From Saccharibacillus qingshengii (GTDB lineage: Bacteria > Bacillota > Bacilli > Paenibacillales > Paenibacillaceae), in the NCBI RefSeq assembly GCF_013185195.1, contig NZ_JAAZWC010000026.1:1-64000 (forward strand): a stretch of 64,000 bases of DNA, written 5' to 3'. Shown here in pieces: positions 51,376-59,852 of this stretch (position 1 is its first letter; each line of letters starts with the position of its first letter). Made by a program: the position numbers and the translations under genes. Below the pieces are notes generated by a model, which did not search any database, had not been told where the DNA came from, and saw only the letters and a list, made by a program, of their open reading frames with translations.

Positions 51376-52731
51376 ATCGAATGAATTGACCGATCTTCCC
51401 GCCAACAGAACCAGCCGATAAATCTGCCGGGGTCTTCCTTTGGGTACTTTCTCCATGCCGGAAATTTCCACCAAGCCGCTCTCCATCCACTGCAGCAGCA
51501 GCCTATGCATACTCCGGACGGTGATATCGAGGATATCCGCCAATTCATGCACGGTATAGTCGGTAACGCCGGTTCGGGCGAAACGGTTCATCAGTCGACT
51601 CAAATACGCGGATGTCATGCCGGCTTCTTCGGCTGTCCGGATCAGTTCCGGGTCGGTCAGCGCCGCAGCCTGCTCCACAGGAGCCGCCATTTCGAGCGGT
51701 CCGATAATGGAGTGGTCTTCCCGCAGAATAAAGCAGGCATTGCCTCCGGCTTCTTTGGATCTGCGCAGAGCGCTTCGGGCCAGCGTACCTGCTTCGTTGG
51801 CCGAACGTCCGAAGCCCACCCCCATACTCAAAGTCAGACCCAGACGTTTATTGGCGCTGCGGGCCAGCGGAATCGACTTGTAGCCGCCGGTTTCCCGTTC
51901 GAAGATCCCCCGTGTCGTAAAAAACAAATATTCGTCGCTGCCTATAGGCGTCAGGCAGCCGTCCAGCGATTCCACGTAATCGAGCAGGGTGCGGTGGATC
52001 TCCAGCTTCAACTTCTGGATTTCGTGTTCGGATGAATGCTGCTGGACGGATTTGCCGAAATTATCGACATTCACCATGCCCACCACGATCTGCGCTTCTT
52101 TGCTTTTTCTCGTCTCGGTCGACAGCAGCGCCCGTTCCAGCGCTACCGTAATATTGGAATCGGTCGGAACCACCCATTCGTTGGGAATTCCGAGTTCCGT
52201 CAAGGCCCGCGAGACAGATTCTTCCGCCGTCAGCGCCGCCTGGCTGCCGCCTTCTTCATACTGCTGCCGATGAAACCGGATCAGCTCTTCGCTTGGCGTA
52301 TAAGAAGGTCCGTCGAAATACACGGCCGTTACCAGAGTCTCTTCGATTTCTTTGAACGCGTTCTCGACCATGGGCCTGCTCAGCGTATCGATCGTCAATC
52401 GAAAAGAAGACTCCAGTCCCTGTTTGTTTTTCAACCGGTACAACGCCCGAAACAGCCCGGTATCCGTAAGCGGCACGTAATGCACAGGGATGCTCAGCCG
52501 CGTCTCCTGTCTGACTCTGCCATAAGGCATCGGTCCCGACAGAAGCAGCACTTCCGCTTCGGCTGCCGTCTCTTCCGCCAGACGCGGGACTTCTTCTTCG
52601 GTGCAGCCCCGCGCGATCGGGTCGAAAGAAGGGAAGTTGCGAATTACTGTGACCATTTTCTGAACCAGTGCCTCCGGGCCGATCAGTCCGATCGGAATCC
52701 CTTTGGCCGGCGTGCTGCTGGAGTTGGGCAT
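51358..52731 (-). CDS. Transcriptional regulator with a degenerate GGDEF-like domain and winged helix
   Basis: A 457-residue protein. The first 190 residues (GLIGPEALVQKMVTVIRNFP) resemble a periplasmic-binding or receptor-like sensor. The middle (about 215-330) has a nucleotide-cyclase-like pattern: IVVGMVNVDNFGKSV, then GCLTPIGSDEYLFFTTRG, where GSDEY stands in place of GGDEF, so it is probably a sensor rather than an enzyme. The last 80 residues are a winged helix (VHELADILDITVRSMHRLLLQW). AAGGAG before ATG 52731 sets the start. It precedes the epimerase operon on the same strand, and probably controls it. Confidence 0.6.
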   Translation of the reverse strand: MPNSSSTPAKGIPIGLIGPEALVQKMVTVIRNFPSFDPIARGCTEEEVPRLAEETAAEAEVLLLSGPMPYGRVRQETRLSIPVHYVPLTDTGLFRALYRLKNKQGLESSFRLTIDTLSRPMVENAFKEIEETLVTAVYFDGPSYTPSEELIRFHRQQYEEGGSQAALTAEESVSRALTELGIPNEWVVPTDSNITVALERALLSTETRKSKEAQIVVGMVNVDNFGKSVQQHSSEHEIQKLKLEIHRTLLDYVESLDGCLTPIGSDEYLFFTTRGIFERETGGYKSIPLARSANKRLGLTLSMGVGFGRSANEAGTLARSALRRSKEAGGNACFILREDHSIIGPLEMAAPVEQAAALTDPELIRTAEEAGMTSAYLSRLMNRFARTGVTDYTVHELADILDITVRSMHRLLLQWMESGLVEISGMEKVPKGRPRQIYRLVLLAGRSVNSFDTGRPR

Positions 52732-52808
52732 CACGAGACTCCTTTCGGGCTGGATAGGTCGCCGGTATGCAGTATGCGGCGGTTCAAGCGACACGGCTGC
52801 CGGGAACT

Positions 52809-53117
52809 TCAGCCTTCGACGATATCCGCGCGCAGGTCGGTGGCAACCGCAATCATCCGGTTAACGACTTCTTCATCCGGCGGTGCCACATACAAATCCC
52901 CCGCATACAAGCGAAAAGGAATAAGCTTGTCGCCCTGCTGCCACATAAAAAAGTCGCCTTCGATCGACATGCGGCTCTCGGGTCCGTTCACCGTCAGCGT
53001 ATCGGAATACGCAAAGCCGGGTTTGGAAGCAAAATAGTCCCGGCACTCTTCGAGAGAAAGTGCAGGATTCGGCTGGTCGGCCTGCATGGATCTGGTGATA
53101 CGAAAACGCTGATTCAT
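52809..53117 (-). CDS. Hypothetical protein
   Basis: A 102-residue soluble protein starting MNQRFRITRSMQADQ. A middle with short beta strands (FFMWQQGDKLIPFRLYAGD) and a final helix (EEVVNRMIAVATDLRADI) suggest a compact fold. I do not recognise the family. GGAGG precedes ATG 53117; the longer frame lacks signals. Upstream of the sensor regulator by 77 bases. Confidence 0.6.
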   Translation of the reverse strand: MNQRFRITRSMQADQPNPALSLEECRDYFASKPGFAYSDTLTVNGPESRMSIEGDFFMWQQGDKLIPFRLYAGDLYVAPPDEEVVNRMIAVATDLRADIVEG

Positions 53118-53145
53118 AACGATGATCCTCCGTTGTTTGAAATGG

Positions 53146-53913
53146 TTATGCTCTGTTCTTTTTGATTCTAGCATACAGCAAACCGCCTATTGCGAGTACC
53201 AGAACCGCCGCGGCTGCAGCTTGAAGAAAAAGGACAGGCTTGGGCGAATCCGCAGTCACGGAACTTCCGCCTACTTGAATCTCCTCCTGCTCTGCCGGGT
53301 TCCCTGCCTGCCCGATCGGTGAATCCGTATCAAAAGTACGGATCCACTGTTCAAAACTCTCCCGATCAGATACTCGGTTCGTATTCAGGTCCAAGAAAAA
53401 CTCCTGTTCTTGATCTCGGACATAAAACCCTCTAATGGCATATCTTTGGTCGTGTACGTACTGTACAGTGCCGTTGGATCCGGCCTGCCGCTTCGCTTCT
53501 TGAAGATGTTCGACCAGATCGGACTGACTGCTGATATTGAAGATCGTCCACCCTTCCGGCTGTTCTTCCGCCTCAATCGTTCCGACGACTTCCCGATTCA
53601 GAATCAACGGAAATTCATATCCTTTTAAGCTCAAAGAAGCGTCTTCCGCCTCCACTTGATACACGGCAGCCCCTTCGCCCAACTCCGCGCGGCTGAAATC
53701 TCCATCTGTTTTAAAAGCGGCTTTATCCGTATTTAGCGAATACGCGTACTGGTCTTGAAACTGCTTCGCTATGCTTGTCTTGACCGAGTCCGGCGCGTAT
53801 TCAATCGGAGAATCTTCCTGTGCCGAGACTTCGAATCCGTTCCCCGGTAGAGAGGCAAGAAGGATCGTCAAATAGATCATAATCCGAATCCGGCGATTCA
53901 CCTTCCTCTTCAC
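53146..53913 (-). CDS. Membrane-anchored extracellular protein of unknown function
   Basis: A 255-residue protein that starts with GTG 53913, overlapping the upstream kinase stop as GTGA. A basic N-terminus and hydrophobic stretch (MIYLTILLASLPGNGFEVSA) form a signal peptide, the middle is extracellular, and a C-terminal helix (AAAAAVLVLAIGGLLYARIKK) anchors it. Type I topology. No family was recognised. Coupled translation with the P-loop protein. Confidence 0.6.
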   Translation of the reverse strand: MKRKVNRRIRIMIYLTILLASLPGNGFEVSAQEDSPIEYAPDSVKTSIAKQFQDQYAYSLNTDKAAFKTDGDFSRAELGEGAAVYQVEAEDASLSLKGYEFPLILNREVVGTIEAEEQPEGWTIFNISSQSDLVEHLQEAKRQAGSNGTVQYVHDQRYAIRGFYVRDQEQEFFLDLNTNRVSDRESFEQWIRTFDTDSPIGQAGNPAEQEEIQVGGSSVTADSPKPVLFLQAAAAAVLVLAIGGLLYARIKKNRA

Positions 53914-54470
53914 AGCCCAAACCTGTCTTGGATCATCCGTGCGGTCTGCTCGGCGTCCAAATCCATCGTGTTTATCTTCATATAGTTGGGATGGCTGATC
54001 TCTCCGGGACGTGAATTCAGCCGATATTTTTCGTGGGTTGCGATCAGCTGGCCTTCCGACCATTCGATATCCCGCTTGCTCGGTTTATGCCTCAATCGAT
54101 TCTCGGTTGTATTGCGCTGTTTCCGTTCTTCCAGATCCGCTTCCAGCTCGACGAGATATACGGTTCCGCCTCGCGACTCGAACAAGTTCGAGATTTGCCC
54201 GATATAGTCCCAGTCACTTTGAAGATCAAATGCCCATACAAAAGTGAAGATAAGTCCTTTCAGATCACTTTGGGACACTTCCTCAAAAATCTCCTGCCTG
54301 ATCAGACTGACGAGCCGTTTTCCGGCAGGCGTTCCATAATCAAAAAAGGAGGACACCAGATCAATCGACATATGGTTATGAAACAGCTTCAGCCCTGTTT
54401 TTTCCGCCAAATGCTGCCCTACGGTCATCTTGCCTACCGCTTGAGGCCCGAAAACAATTACAAAATTCAT
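53910..54470 (-). CDS. P-loop ATPase/kinase (AAA-type, shikimate-kinase-like)
   Basis: A 186-residue P-loop protein with Walker A FGPQAVGKMTVGQHLA, in which a methionine (GKM) follows the P-loop lysine where T or S is usual. Further motifs: LKLFHNHMSIDLV and GGTVYLVELEADLEER. These fit the AAA_33-like kinases of Bacilli. AAGGAG before ATG 54470 sets the start. Coupled by GTGA to the following membrane protein. Confidence 0.75.
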   Translation of the reverse strand: MNFVIVFGPQAVGKMTVGQHLAEKTGLKLFHNHMSIDLVSSFFDYGTPAGKRLVSLIRQEIFEEVSQSDLKGLIFTFVWAFDLQSDWDYIGQISNLFESRGGTVYLVELEADLEERKQRNTTENRLRHKPSKRDIEWSEGQLIATHEKYRLNSRPGEISHPNYMKINTMDLDAEQTARMIQDRFGL

Positions 54471-54564
54471 AAGCACAAGCTCCTTTTCGCACAGAAATTT
54501 ATTTTGATTTCGCCTTGATAACCGGAGAGTGAGCCGTAGGCCAGAACGTTTTTCAAGACCTGAA

Positions 54565-54867
54565 CTACGGCATCCGTACATAAGTATTTTCAATCCCTAT
54601 CCTTTCCTTCAAATTTCCTGCACGCGCATAATAATGGGGTTGATCCATTTGGATGACACAGATAATATTGCCCGCTTTGCCTGGCGAAAGGTTCGTTAAC
54701 TGCAAATATTCGTTGTTGTCATAGATATACGAAACCAGATAGTCATAATAGTCTTCGGATTTATCTGTCACATGGAGACCTACCCCATACAAGCGGACTG
54801 TTGTGCCTGCCCAGATCGGATCCATGTCTTGAAGCTTCTCCAGAGGAACCCAAACGTTCGTATTCAT
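54565..54867 (-). CDS. Hypothetical protein
   Basis: A 100-residue protein beginning MNTNVWVPLEKLQDMDPIW. It has several tyrosines in SEDYYDYLVSYIYDNNEYL and no recognised domain. GGAG precedes ATG 54867. Base composition begins to fall here (AT-richer), which may mark the edge of accessory DNA. Confidence 0.6.
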   Translation of the reverse strand: MNTNVWVPLEKLQDMDPIWAGTTVRLYGVGLHVTDKSEDYYDYLVSYIYDNNEYLQLTNLSPGKAGNIICVIQMDQPHYYARAGNLKERIGIENTYVRMP

Positions 54868-54880
54868 CCGTTCATTTCTC

Positions 54881-55057
54881 CTATCGATTCCGAAGCTGGG
54901 AAACCAAGTCATCTAACCGTTCGATCACGAGGCCTATGGCTCCGGAATCAAAAGCCCGATGATCCATCAGTTAAAGATTAATCTTCTCCGTCAGCCCCTG
55001 AAATGACGGCAGGCCACTGCCAATCAGAACAGGAGAAATCGTAATTTTGATTTTCGC
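54881..55057 (-). pseudogene. Remnant of a dihydrofolate reductase (RibD C-terminal) family protein
   Basis: Reading leftward, the frame reads KIKITISPVLIGSGLP, then SFQGLTEKINL and, after an in-frame TAA, RAFDSGAIGLVIERLDD up to a TAG at 54881. This is the C-terminal end of RibD_C/DHFR-type reductases. There is no start or N-terminal part: the region upstream (55057-55112) is a hairpin. It is thus a decayed gene fragment. Confidence 0.65.
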
Positions 55058-55084
55058 ATGACTACTCCTTTTAAGAAGTAGTCA
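55057..55084 (-). terminator. Hairpin after the LprI-like gene
   Basis: ATGACTACT (55057-55065) pairs perfectly with AGTAGTCAT (55076-55084) across a 10-base loop. It lies just after the stop at 55113. The T tail is weak, so it is a possible terminator only. Confidence 0.4.
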
Positions 55085-55112
55085 TTTAAAACCTTTCGAC
55101 CAAAGTTCAACG

Positions 55113-55736
55113 CTATTTTTTACTTGAATATAAATACTCGACTTTACGATCCAGCAAATATCGATATTCAAACAGCTGCATCGTTCTTTCCCTGATTCTT
55201 TCCTTTGTAACCCGGCTTTGGCTCACCACTCCTTGCGATCCCAGATAACCGTTATAAATAAACGTATCCTCTACAAATTTCGTTTCTTTTAAATGATACT
55301 GCAGCCATTGCTTCTGCGATTCCATTAGTGCTTTTCTCGATTCGCGATCCAACTTGGCAAGAAGCTTTTTGTAGATCTGGTTCAACTCTTTATCCCAAAT
55401 CTCTGCATATTTACTTTCCAAAGCTCCCCATTCCAAGGTTGTCATAATCTTGGTGGTGTTTTGAAAAGCATCGAACTCTCGTTCATAATCTTGATCGATA
55501 GGATTTCGATGCATTTCCTCATAAAATTCTCCTTTGAGCTCATAATTCCCGACGTTCATGGATAGCCGTTCGTTGTCGGAAGAATCCGCTCCCTCACCGA
55601 TATTCCCTGGATTAGGAGGCTGTTCAGAAGCCGTTACGGGTTGGGCTGCGCTGTTGGAAGCAGTCGATGGAGGATGACTTTGACAAGCCGAGAGTAGTGC
55701 CGATAGGAGAAGCAATAAGAGTCCCTTAACTTTCAT
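55113..55736 (-). CDS. LprI-like lipoprotein (lysozyme-inhibitor-type, DUF1311)
   Basis: A 207-residue lipoprotein with lipobox LSAC, a Ser/Pro-rich linker and then a helical domain of the LprI N-terminal type: the segment LMESQKQWLQYHLKETKFV is its hallmark. The domain is named for a mycobacterial lysozyme inhibitor; the function in Bacilli is unknown. AAGGAG before ATG 55736. It overlaps the next gene upstream by 11 bases. Confidence 0.7.
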   Translation of the reverse strand: MKVKGLLLLLLSALLSACQSHPPSTASNSAAQPVTASEQPPNPGNIGEGADSSDNERLSMNVGNYELKGEFYEEMHRNPIDQDYEREFDAFQNTTKIMTTLEWGALESKYAEIWDKELNQIYKKLLAKLDRESRKALMESQKQWLQYHLKETKFVEDTFIYNGYLGSQGVVSQSRVTKERIRERTMQLFEYRYLLDRKVEYLYSSKK

Positions 55737-56343
55737 CAAGGATCTCCTTCATCTTCAGATGATTCTCTTTGCTCAGTGAAAACTTCAGCAGCTCGGCGTC
55801 ATATCCTTTTCTCCGAAAGACATCGAGTATACTTGCAATTCGATCTTCAAGTCCTCTGTTTAGATTTGTTTCCAACTGGATTTCCAGCGGAAGTACAGGT
55901 ATCGGTGTATCCTCCATGGTGACCTGCTTGATGTACGGCCAAATAGCCGGACCGTTCTCCCATATCCCCGTTTCCGGCACATATTCAATATCGTGAGCGG
56001 GCTTGATATTTGCTATTTCCACTTTGACGCCTTGAATCAGCAATCGGGCAAATGTCCATATATGATTAGAAGGATCTTCAAAAGTAAGGACACGATGTGA
56101 TTTGGTGGAGATCCAAGTGGACATATCCGGATTTTCCGTGGGCTGCGGCTCTCCCAAGAAACCTTCAAACGCAGATATGAGCTTCTCGACATCCACGGGG
56201 TTTTGCAAGATCACATCGATATCGTTGGGTTGGATTGACGTACAGCCATTGATCACTGCAGCCATCGACCCTCCTATGACGTAGGGAATACCTGTTTGAT
56301 TTATTTTTCTTGCGACTATAGGAAGTACATTCATGATAGGCAT
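55726..56343 (-). CDS. Nucleotidyltransferase-fold protein
   Basis: A 205-residue protein. The motif YVIGGSMAAVINGC followed by NDIDVIL is the G-G/S...DxD pattern of nucleotidyltransferases (AbiEii/aminoglycoside-type). The C-terminal half contains ELETNLNRGLEDRIASIL-like segments (LEIQLETNLNRGLEDR). AAGGAG lies nine bases before ATG 56343; the frame to 56379 has no signal. Overlaps the lipoprotein gene. Could be an antitoxin-type AbiEii partner or an unrelated enzyme. Confidence 0.65.
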   Translation of the reverse strand: MPIMNVLPIVARKINQTGIPYVIGGSMAAVINGCTSIQPNDIDVILQNPVDVEKLISAFEGFLGEPQPTENPDMSTWISTKSHRVLTFEDPSNHIWTFARLLIQGVKVEIANIKPAHDIEYVPETGIWENGPAIWPYIKQVTMEDTPIPVLPLEIQLETNLNRGLEDRIASILDVFRRKGYDAELLKFSLSKENHLKMKEILDES

Positions 56344-56356
56344 TAAGAGTCTCTCC

Positions 56357-56512
56357 TTAGCGTATCCAACTGAAGACATTCAGCGGTTCATGCAACACTT
56401 GTTCCTCGTATTCCATGTCTCCCAGCACGTGAGACACAAATTTCAATACATTTTCGGCCTTCCCTTCATCCAGACCGATTATTTTTACCTGGGTTGTGAT
56501 CGATGACTGTTC
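56357..56512 (-). pseudogene. Protein-coding fragment of unknown origin
   Basis: The same frame as the upstream gene continues after its TGA and reads TQVKIIGLDEGKAENVLKF, ending NVFSWIR at a TAA. It looks coding but has no start codon or ribosome site of its own. It may be the tail of a lost gene. Confidence 0.45.
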
Positions 56513-56959
56513 TCAATGAACAAACTGTAACTGATTGGAGTTTTTCTTTTTTGCTGCCAACAAGATTTCCTGGTCTTTCTTTTCATTTTCGACAGCGGAT
56601 AGGGCCACAATCTCAATCTCAGTATCTTGGAATAGAGGTTTCCAATCCGGCTGTTGTGCTCTTACCGCTATGTCTGCGAATAAATCGTTAATGATGTTTT
56701 TCTGTATACTCGCAGCCGGAATCTTCTCTCCTTCGAAACGCATCGCGATACGCACCAACTTATCCGAACTACTATAAGTATTGCCAGAAAATATTACAAA
56801 CCCAGGATACTTGTTTATCAGTTCAGAGGTCGCTTCTTCTATAATCAGACTGCCTGCCTGAGTTTCCGGAAAAGGTTTGGTTTGGCTGCATGCGGGTCTA
56901 TCCCGCGAATACGTAGGGCTTCCCAAATCATTATTCGCTTCGATTTCTTGAAATTGCAC
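56513..56959 (-). CDS. Hypothetical protein, possibly truncated
   Basis: A 148-residue frame with GTG at 56959 and no good ribosome site. It contains ELINKYPGFVIFSGNTYSSS and AAKKKNSNQLQFVH. A cysteine in RPACSQTKPFPE resembles the cleavage site of a lipoprotein whose signal peptide is missing. Overlaps the end of the DUF5984 gene by 29 bases. Either an N-terminal truncation or a start in an odd place. Confidence 0.4.
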   Translation of the reverse strand: MQFQEIEANNDLGSPTYSRDRPACSQTKPFPETQAGSLIIEEATSELINKYPGFVIFSGNTYSSSDKLVRIAMRFEGEKIPAASIQKNIINDLFADIAVRAQQPDWKPLFQDTEIEIVALSAVENEKKDQEILLAAKKKNSNQLQFVH

Positions 56960-57734
56960 GGATCTGTTTTAAAATAGAGTTCCAGTCTGGAGAATCCGCA
57001 TAGAATAATCGTTTATTTTCGAGTTCGGTAATCCGTTCTTCATAGTGAATTTGATCCGCAAGGATCTGTTCACGATCTATGTGTACGTGTTCCGGTTTGT
57101 TTTCGAATAAATCCGAAATTTGTTGACGCATATCCGCAGCAAACGCCTTGAAACTTTTTATTAACGAAGTCATGAATTCCTGATAATCACAAGAGAATAC
57201 GGCTTTGGGTTTGTCCCAAAATGGAATCCCCTGCTCATCTCGATAGGCTGCAATCCAATAAACATACAGTTCATTCCCGTTTCTTATCAAAAAACATTTA
57301 GGCGAATCGACCAAGTATCCAAAATCCAAGCTTCTGCCATACAACCATTCCCGTGCGACTTCATAGGCTTCGTAAAAAAGGTCATTATTTTGCTCCTCCG
57401 ACCCTGCAACCCAGTCTTTCAACGATTGTATATAGGCCTCCAACTTTTTCAATGAATTCACCTGTTGAAAAACCTCATCGGGAACTGGATCTTCTACAAA
57501 TCGAATCCCTTCACACAGATCTTCAAATATTCTCATGAATGGGTAATCGATAAACCCTAATTCCGGATGTTCATGCCATTTACTCACGATCTCCTTACTG
57601 TACTTCGGAAATTCGACTCCTTGAAAATCAAACCAGTAGTACGAATAAGTTAAGCCAAACCAATGTAAAAACTGATTCTGACCGTCGCCCCAAGGTACAA
57701 TGTCTTTCCATTCTTTTAGCTTGTAACGGATCAG
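56931..57734 (-). CDS. DUF5984-like protein with a probable CTG start
   Basis: The full frame reads IRYKLKEWKDIVPWGDGQNQ, then FLHWFGLTYSYYWFDFQG and KWHEHPELGFIDYPF, giving 267 residues. The opening tryptophan/tyrosine-rich stretch matches DUF5984. It has no ATG, GTG or TTG at the proper place: AGGAG (57744-57748) is nine bases from CTG at 57732-57734, and the next start-like codon, GTG 57587, would delete about 50 conserved residues. The preceding gene ends at 57747 within the ribosome site. Function unknown. Confidence 0.6.
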   Translation of the reverse strand: MIRYKLKEWKDIVPWGDGQNQFLHWFGLTYSYYWFDFQGVEFPKYSKEIVSKWHEHPELGFIDYPFMRIFEDLCEGIRFVEDPVPDEVFQQVNSLKKLEAYIQSLKDWVAGSEEQNNDLFYEAYEVAREWLYGRSLDFGYLVDSPKCFLIRNGNELYVYWIAAYRDEQGIPFWDKPKAVFSCDYQEFMTSLIKSFKAFAADMRQQISDLFENKPEHVHIDREQILADQIHYEERITELENKRLFYADSPDWNSILKQIRAISRNRSE

Positions 57735-57746
57735 TGACAGTCACTC

Positions 57747-58535
57747 CTATATGTTCGAGTTGGACTTGCCGGGATTTGGATAGAACCTAGCCGCCATGGT
57801 CTGCAGCGCATTCTCAAAATAGCGATAGATTTCTTCTGCCTTTCCCAGAAACTCTTCAACTTGCACATCGCTATCCAAGTAACACGTATACAGATATTCA
57901 ACCAAATCGGGATCCATCTCAGAGTGGTTGATTATAGCGTTCTTCATCTTCCTAATGTCATCTTCCCAGATCCCCGTATCTTCCAAAATCAAAGAGTATA
58001 AAGCACGAAGCAATCTTTTGGAATACCCTTTTATATATCTGTTTTGCAGGGCCGGGCCATCCGCTTCGCCAAGTAAACGGTGCAGACGATCGACTTCTTC
58101 CGGAGTCTCCGTATTCAAATCTAAAATGAACGCGGGAGAAATAAGGATCGGGGGGGCTTGTTCACCCATATCCTCACCTTCTACACAAACGCAGATGATC
58201 TTAATCCAAAAACCCCACTCATGCGGTTTGCTGAATACATCGTCAATCGAGCAAATGATCGTATCAATCTTGGTGAGGAATGGATATTCTGCCAACAGCC
58301 TTTCTTTGATAGAAGACAATTTGGCGTAATCGATGTCTGCGGAATTTGCACATAAAAGAGTGAAGTCCGCATCCGACTGAAACGGTTTAGCCGTTCCTTT
58401 TGGAATGGAGCCGCACATATATATGCTGTGAACCTTTTCTTTGAATTCGGTGCGCACTTGGTCGATATACTTCGCAACAAACTCTTTATATTCGCTTTGT
58501 ATATCTATGTGAGTTATGACTTTTTTCAATATCAT
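57747..58535 (-). CDS. Nucleotidyltransferase-domain protein (aminoglycoside adenylyltransferase-like)
   Basis: A 262-residue protein with the nucleotidyltransferase signature MCGSIPKGTAKPFQSDADF (G-S...D-x-D). A helical C-terminal half follows (IKGYSKRLLRALYSLILEDT). Related enzymes transfer AMP to small molecules or act in resistance. The start overlaps the stop of the GNAT gene as ATGA. Substrate unknown. Confidence 0.7.
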   Translation of the reverse strand: MILKKVITHIDIQSEYKEFVAKYIDQVRTEFKEKVHSIYMCGSIPKGTAKPFQSDADFTLLCANSADIDYAKLSSIKERLLAEYPFLTKIDTIICSIDDVFSKPHEWGFWIKIICVCVEGEDMGEQAPPILISPAFILDLNTETPEEVDRLHRLLGEADGPALQNRYIKGYSKRLLRALYSLILEDTGIWEDDIRKMKNAIINHSEMDPDLVEYLYTCYLDSDVQVEEFLGKAEEIYRYFENALQTMAARFYPNPGKSNSNI

Positions 58536-59122
58536 ATCAATCTCTCCTGTTCCTCGAATTCGCTCTCAAAATCCGATCTTAGTATTGAATACATTCTTTG
58601 ATCTAAATATTCCCCTTTTATCTTTAATTGCTTTCTAAGTACGCCTTCCATTACCAACCCCAGCTTTTCCATCACTCGATAAGACCCTGGGTTGTTCACA
58701 TTACACTGAGCTTCGATACGGTTTAGTCCAAGTTCTGAAAAACCATATTTTACAATTTGGCTGGTTGCCTCTGTTATGATCCCTTGATTCCAGTAGTCTT
58801 TTGAAAGAACGTAGCCAAGTTCTGCCTTGTTATGGATCGGATCGATCCTGATCAACCCTGTCCTGCCAATCAGTTGTCCGCTTGATTTATAGACGATCCC
58901 CCAGTGAAATCCTTCGTGTCTTTTATATTTGTCCAGCACTTTTTGAATGTACTTGATCGAGTCTTCTTTGGAAGTATGCCGTTCCCATGTCGTTTGCGAA
59001 GTTACGATTGGATCGGAGGCAATCTGATAGTAATCTTCGGCATCCATCATCGAAAACTTCCTCAGTAATAATCGATTCGTTTCGAACGTCGGAGATTCGC
59101 CAAATAATTGTTCGATTCCCAT
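58532..59122 (-). CDS. RimJ/RimL-type GNAT acetyltransferase
   Basis: A 196-residue acetyltransferase of the RimJ/L group: FETNRLLLRKFSMMDAEDYY at the start, ELGYVLSKDYWNQGIITEA as the acetyl-CoA loop and NNPGSYRVMEKLGLVMEG later. These modify N-terminal residues of proteins or small amines. GGAGG before ATG 59122. Coupled to the nucleotidyltransferase gene by ATGA. Confidence 0.85.
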   Translation of the reverse strand: MGIEQLFGESPTFETNRLLLRKFSMMDAEDYYQIASDPIVTSQTTWERHTSKEDSIKYIQKVLDKYKRHEGFHWGIVYKSSGQLIGRTGLIRIDPIHNKAELGYVLSKDYWNQGIITEATSQIVKYGFSELGLNRIEAQCNVNNPGSYRVMEKLGLVMEGVLRKQLKIKGEYLDQRMYSILRSDFESEFEEQERLI

Positions 59123-59173
59123 GAGTCATCCTCCCTATCCCTGATTACAATTCTTTCTTCTAATGTTCCTATA

Positions 59174-59809
59174 TCACGGCTTTTGATGTGCTTGATTTAT
59201 TGAGATCGAGATATATTCGTCATCTTTGAGCCTTGTCACCTGACAGTTTTCCCGGGCTTCAAATTCTACGATTCGCTCTTCAATGGTTTGGTTCGCAGGA
59301 TCTATAAATATGTCTTCTCGATCATAATGAGGGAAAATTAGCTTGTCAGTTACACCCAATGCCGTCAAATCTGTTAACTGCAGGGTGTTCATCTCTGGAG
59401 TAAATGAATTAACGATGTTAATATTCGGCCCTAGTAATAACGTACCCGCACTTACGGCAACTATAATTACATGCTGTGCCGCCAGTGTTTGGATGATTTC
59501 GTCAGCCCCACTTTTCCTGGCGTAATACAATAAGGTAAATGGATTGCCGCCATTAATATAGATCACATCTCGATCCATCAGAATTTGCGGATCATCAAAT
59601 TCGATATCCACAAAATCGATGTGCTGAAAGCCCATGTCCTTGAACTCCTGCATGGCTCTTTGCGCGTGTCTATTATTATTTCTCGTGGGAGAGGCTGTGG
59701 TAATAATAGAGACCTTTAACTGAGAAGTGTCCCGATCAATAAACCCCAGAAATTGATGTGTAATGTCTTCCGTACAAAAACCGCAACAGGTTAGCAGCAA
59801 GCGGCTCAT
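59174..59809 (-). CDS. Peptidase E-like (S51) class I glutamine amidotransferase-fold protein
   Basis: A 211-residue protein. VAVSAGTLLLGPNI carries the nucleophile serine in the S-A-G context of peptidase family S51, and YINGGNPFTLLYYA is the typical preceding motif. The catalytic His/Glu equivalents are possibly in LIFPHYDREDIF. It could be a dipeptidase for Asp-X peptides. The upstream leader is short. Lone gene. Confidence 0.75.
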   Translation of the reverse strand: MSRLLLTCCGFCTEDITHQFLGFIDRDTSQLKVSIITTASPTRNNNRHAQRAMQEFKDMGFQHIDFVDIEFDDPQILMDRDVIYINGGNPFTLLYYARKSGADEIIQTLAAQHVIIVAVSAGTLLLGPNINIVNSFTPEMNTLQLTDLTALGVTDKLIFPHYDREDIFIDPANQTIEERIVEFEARENCQVTRLKDDEYISISINQAHQKP

Positions 59810-59852
59810 GGAGATCCCGTCCTTCCGTAAGAGTTTTTGTAGTCGGTAGGGT

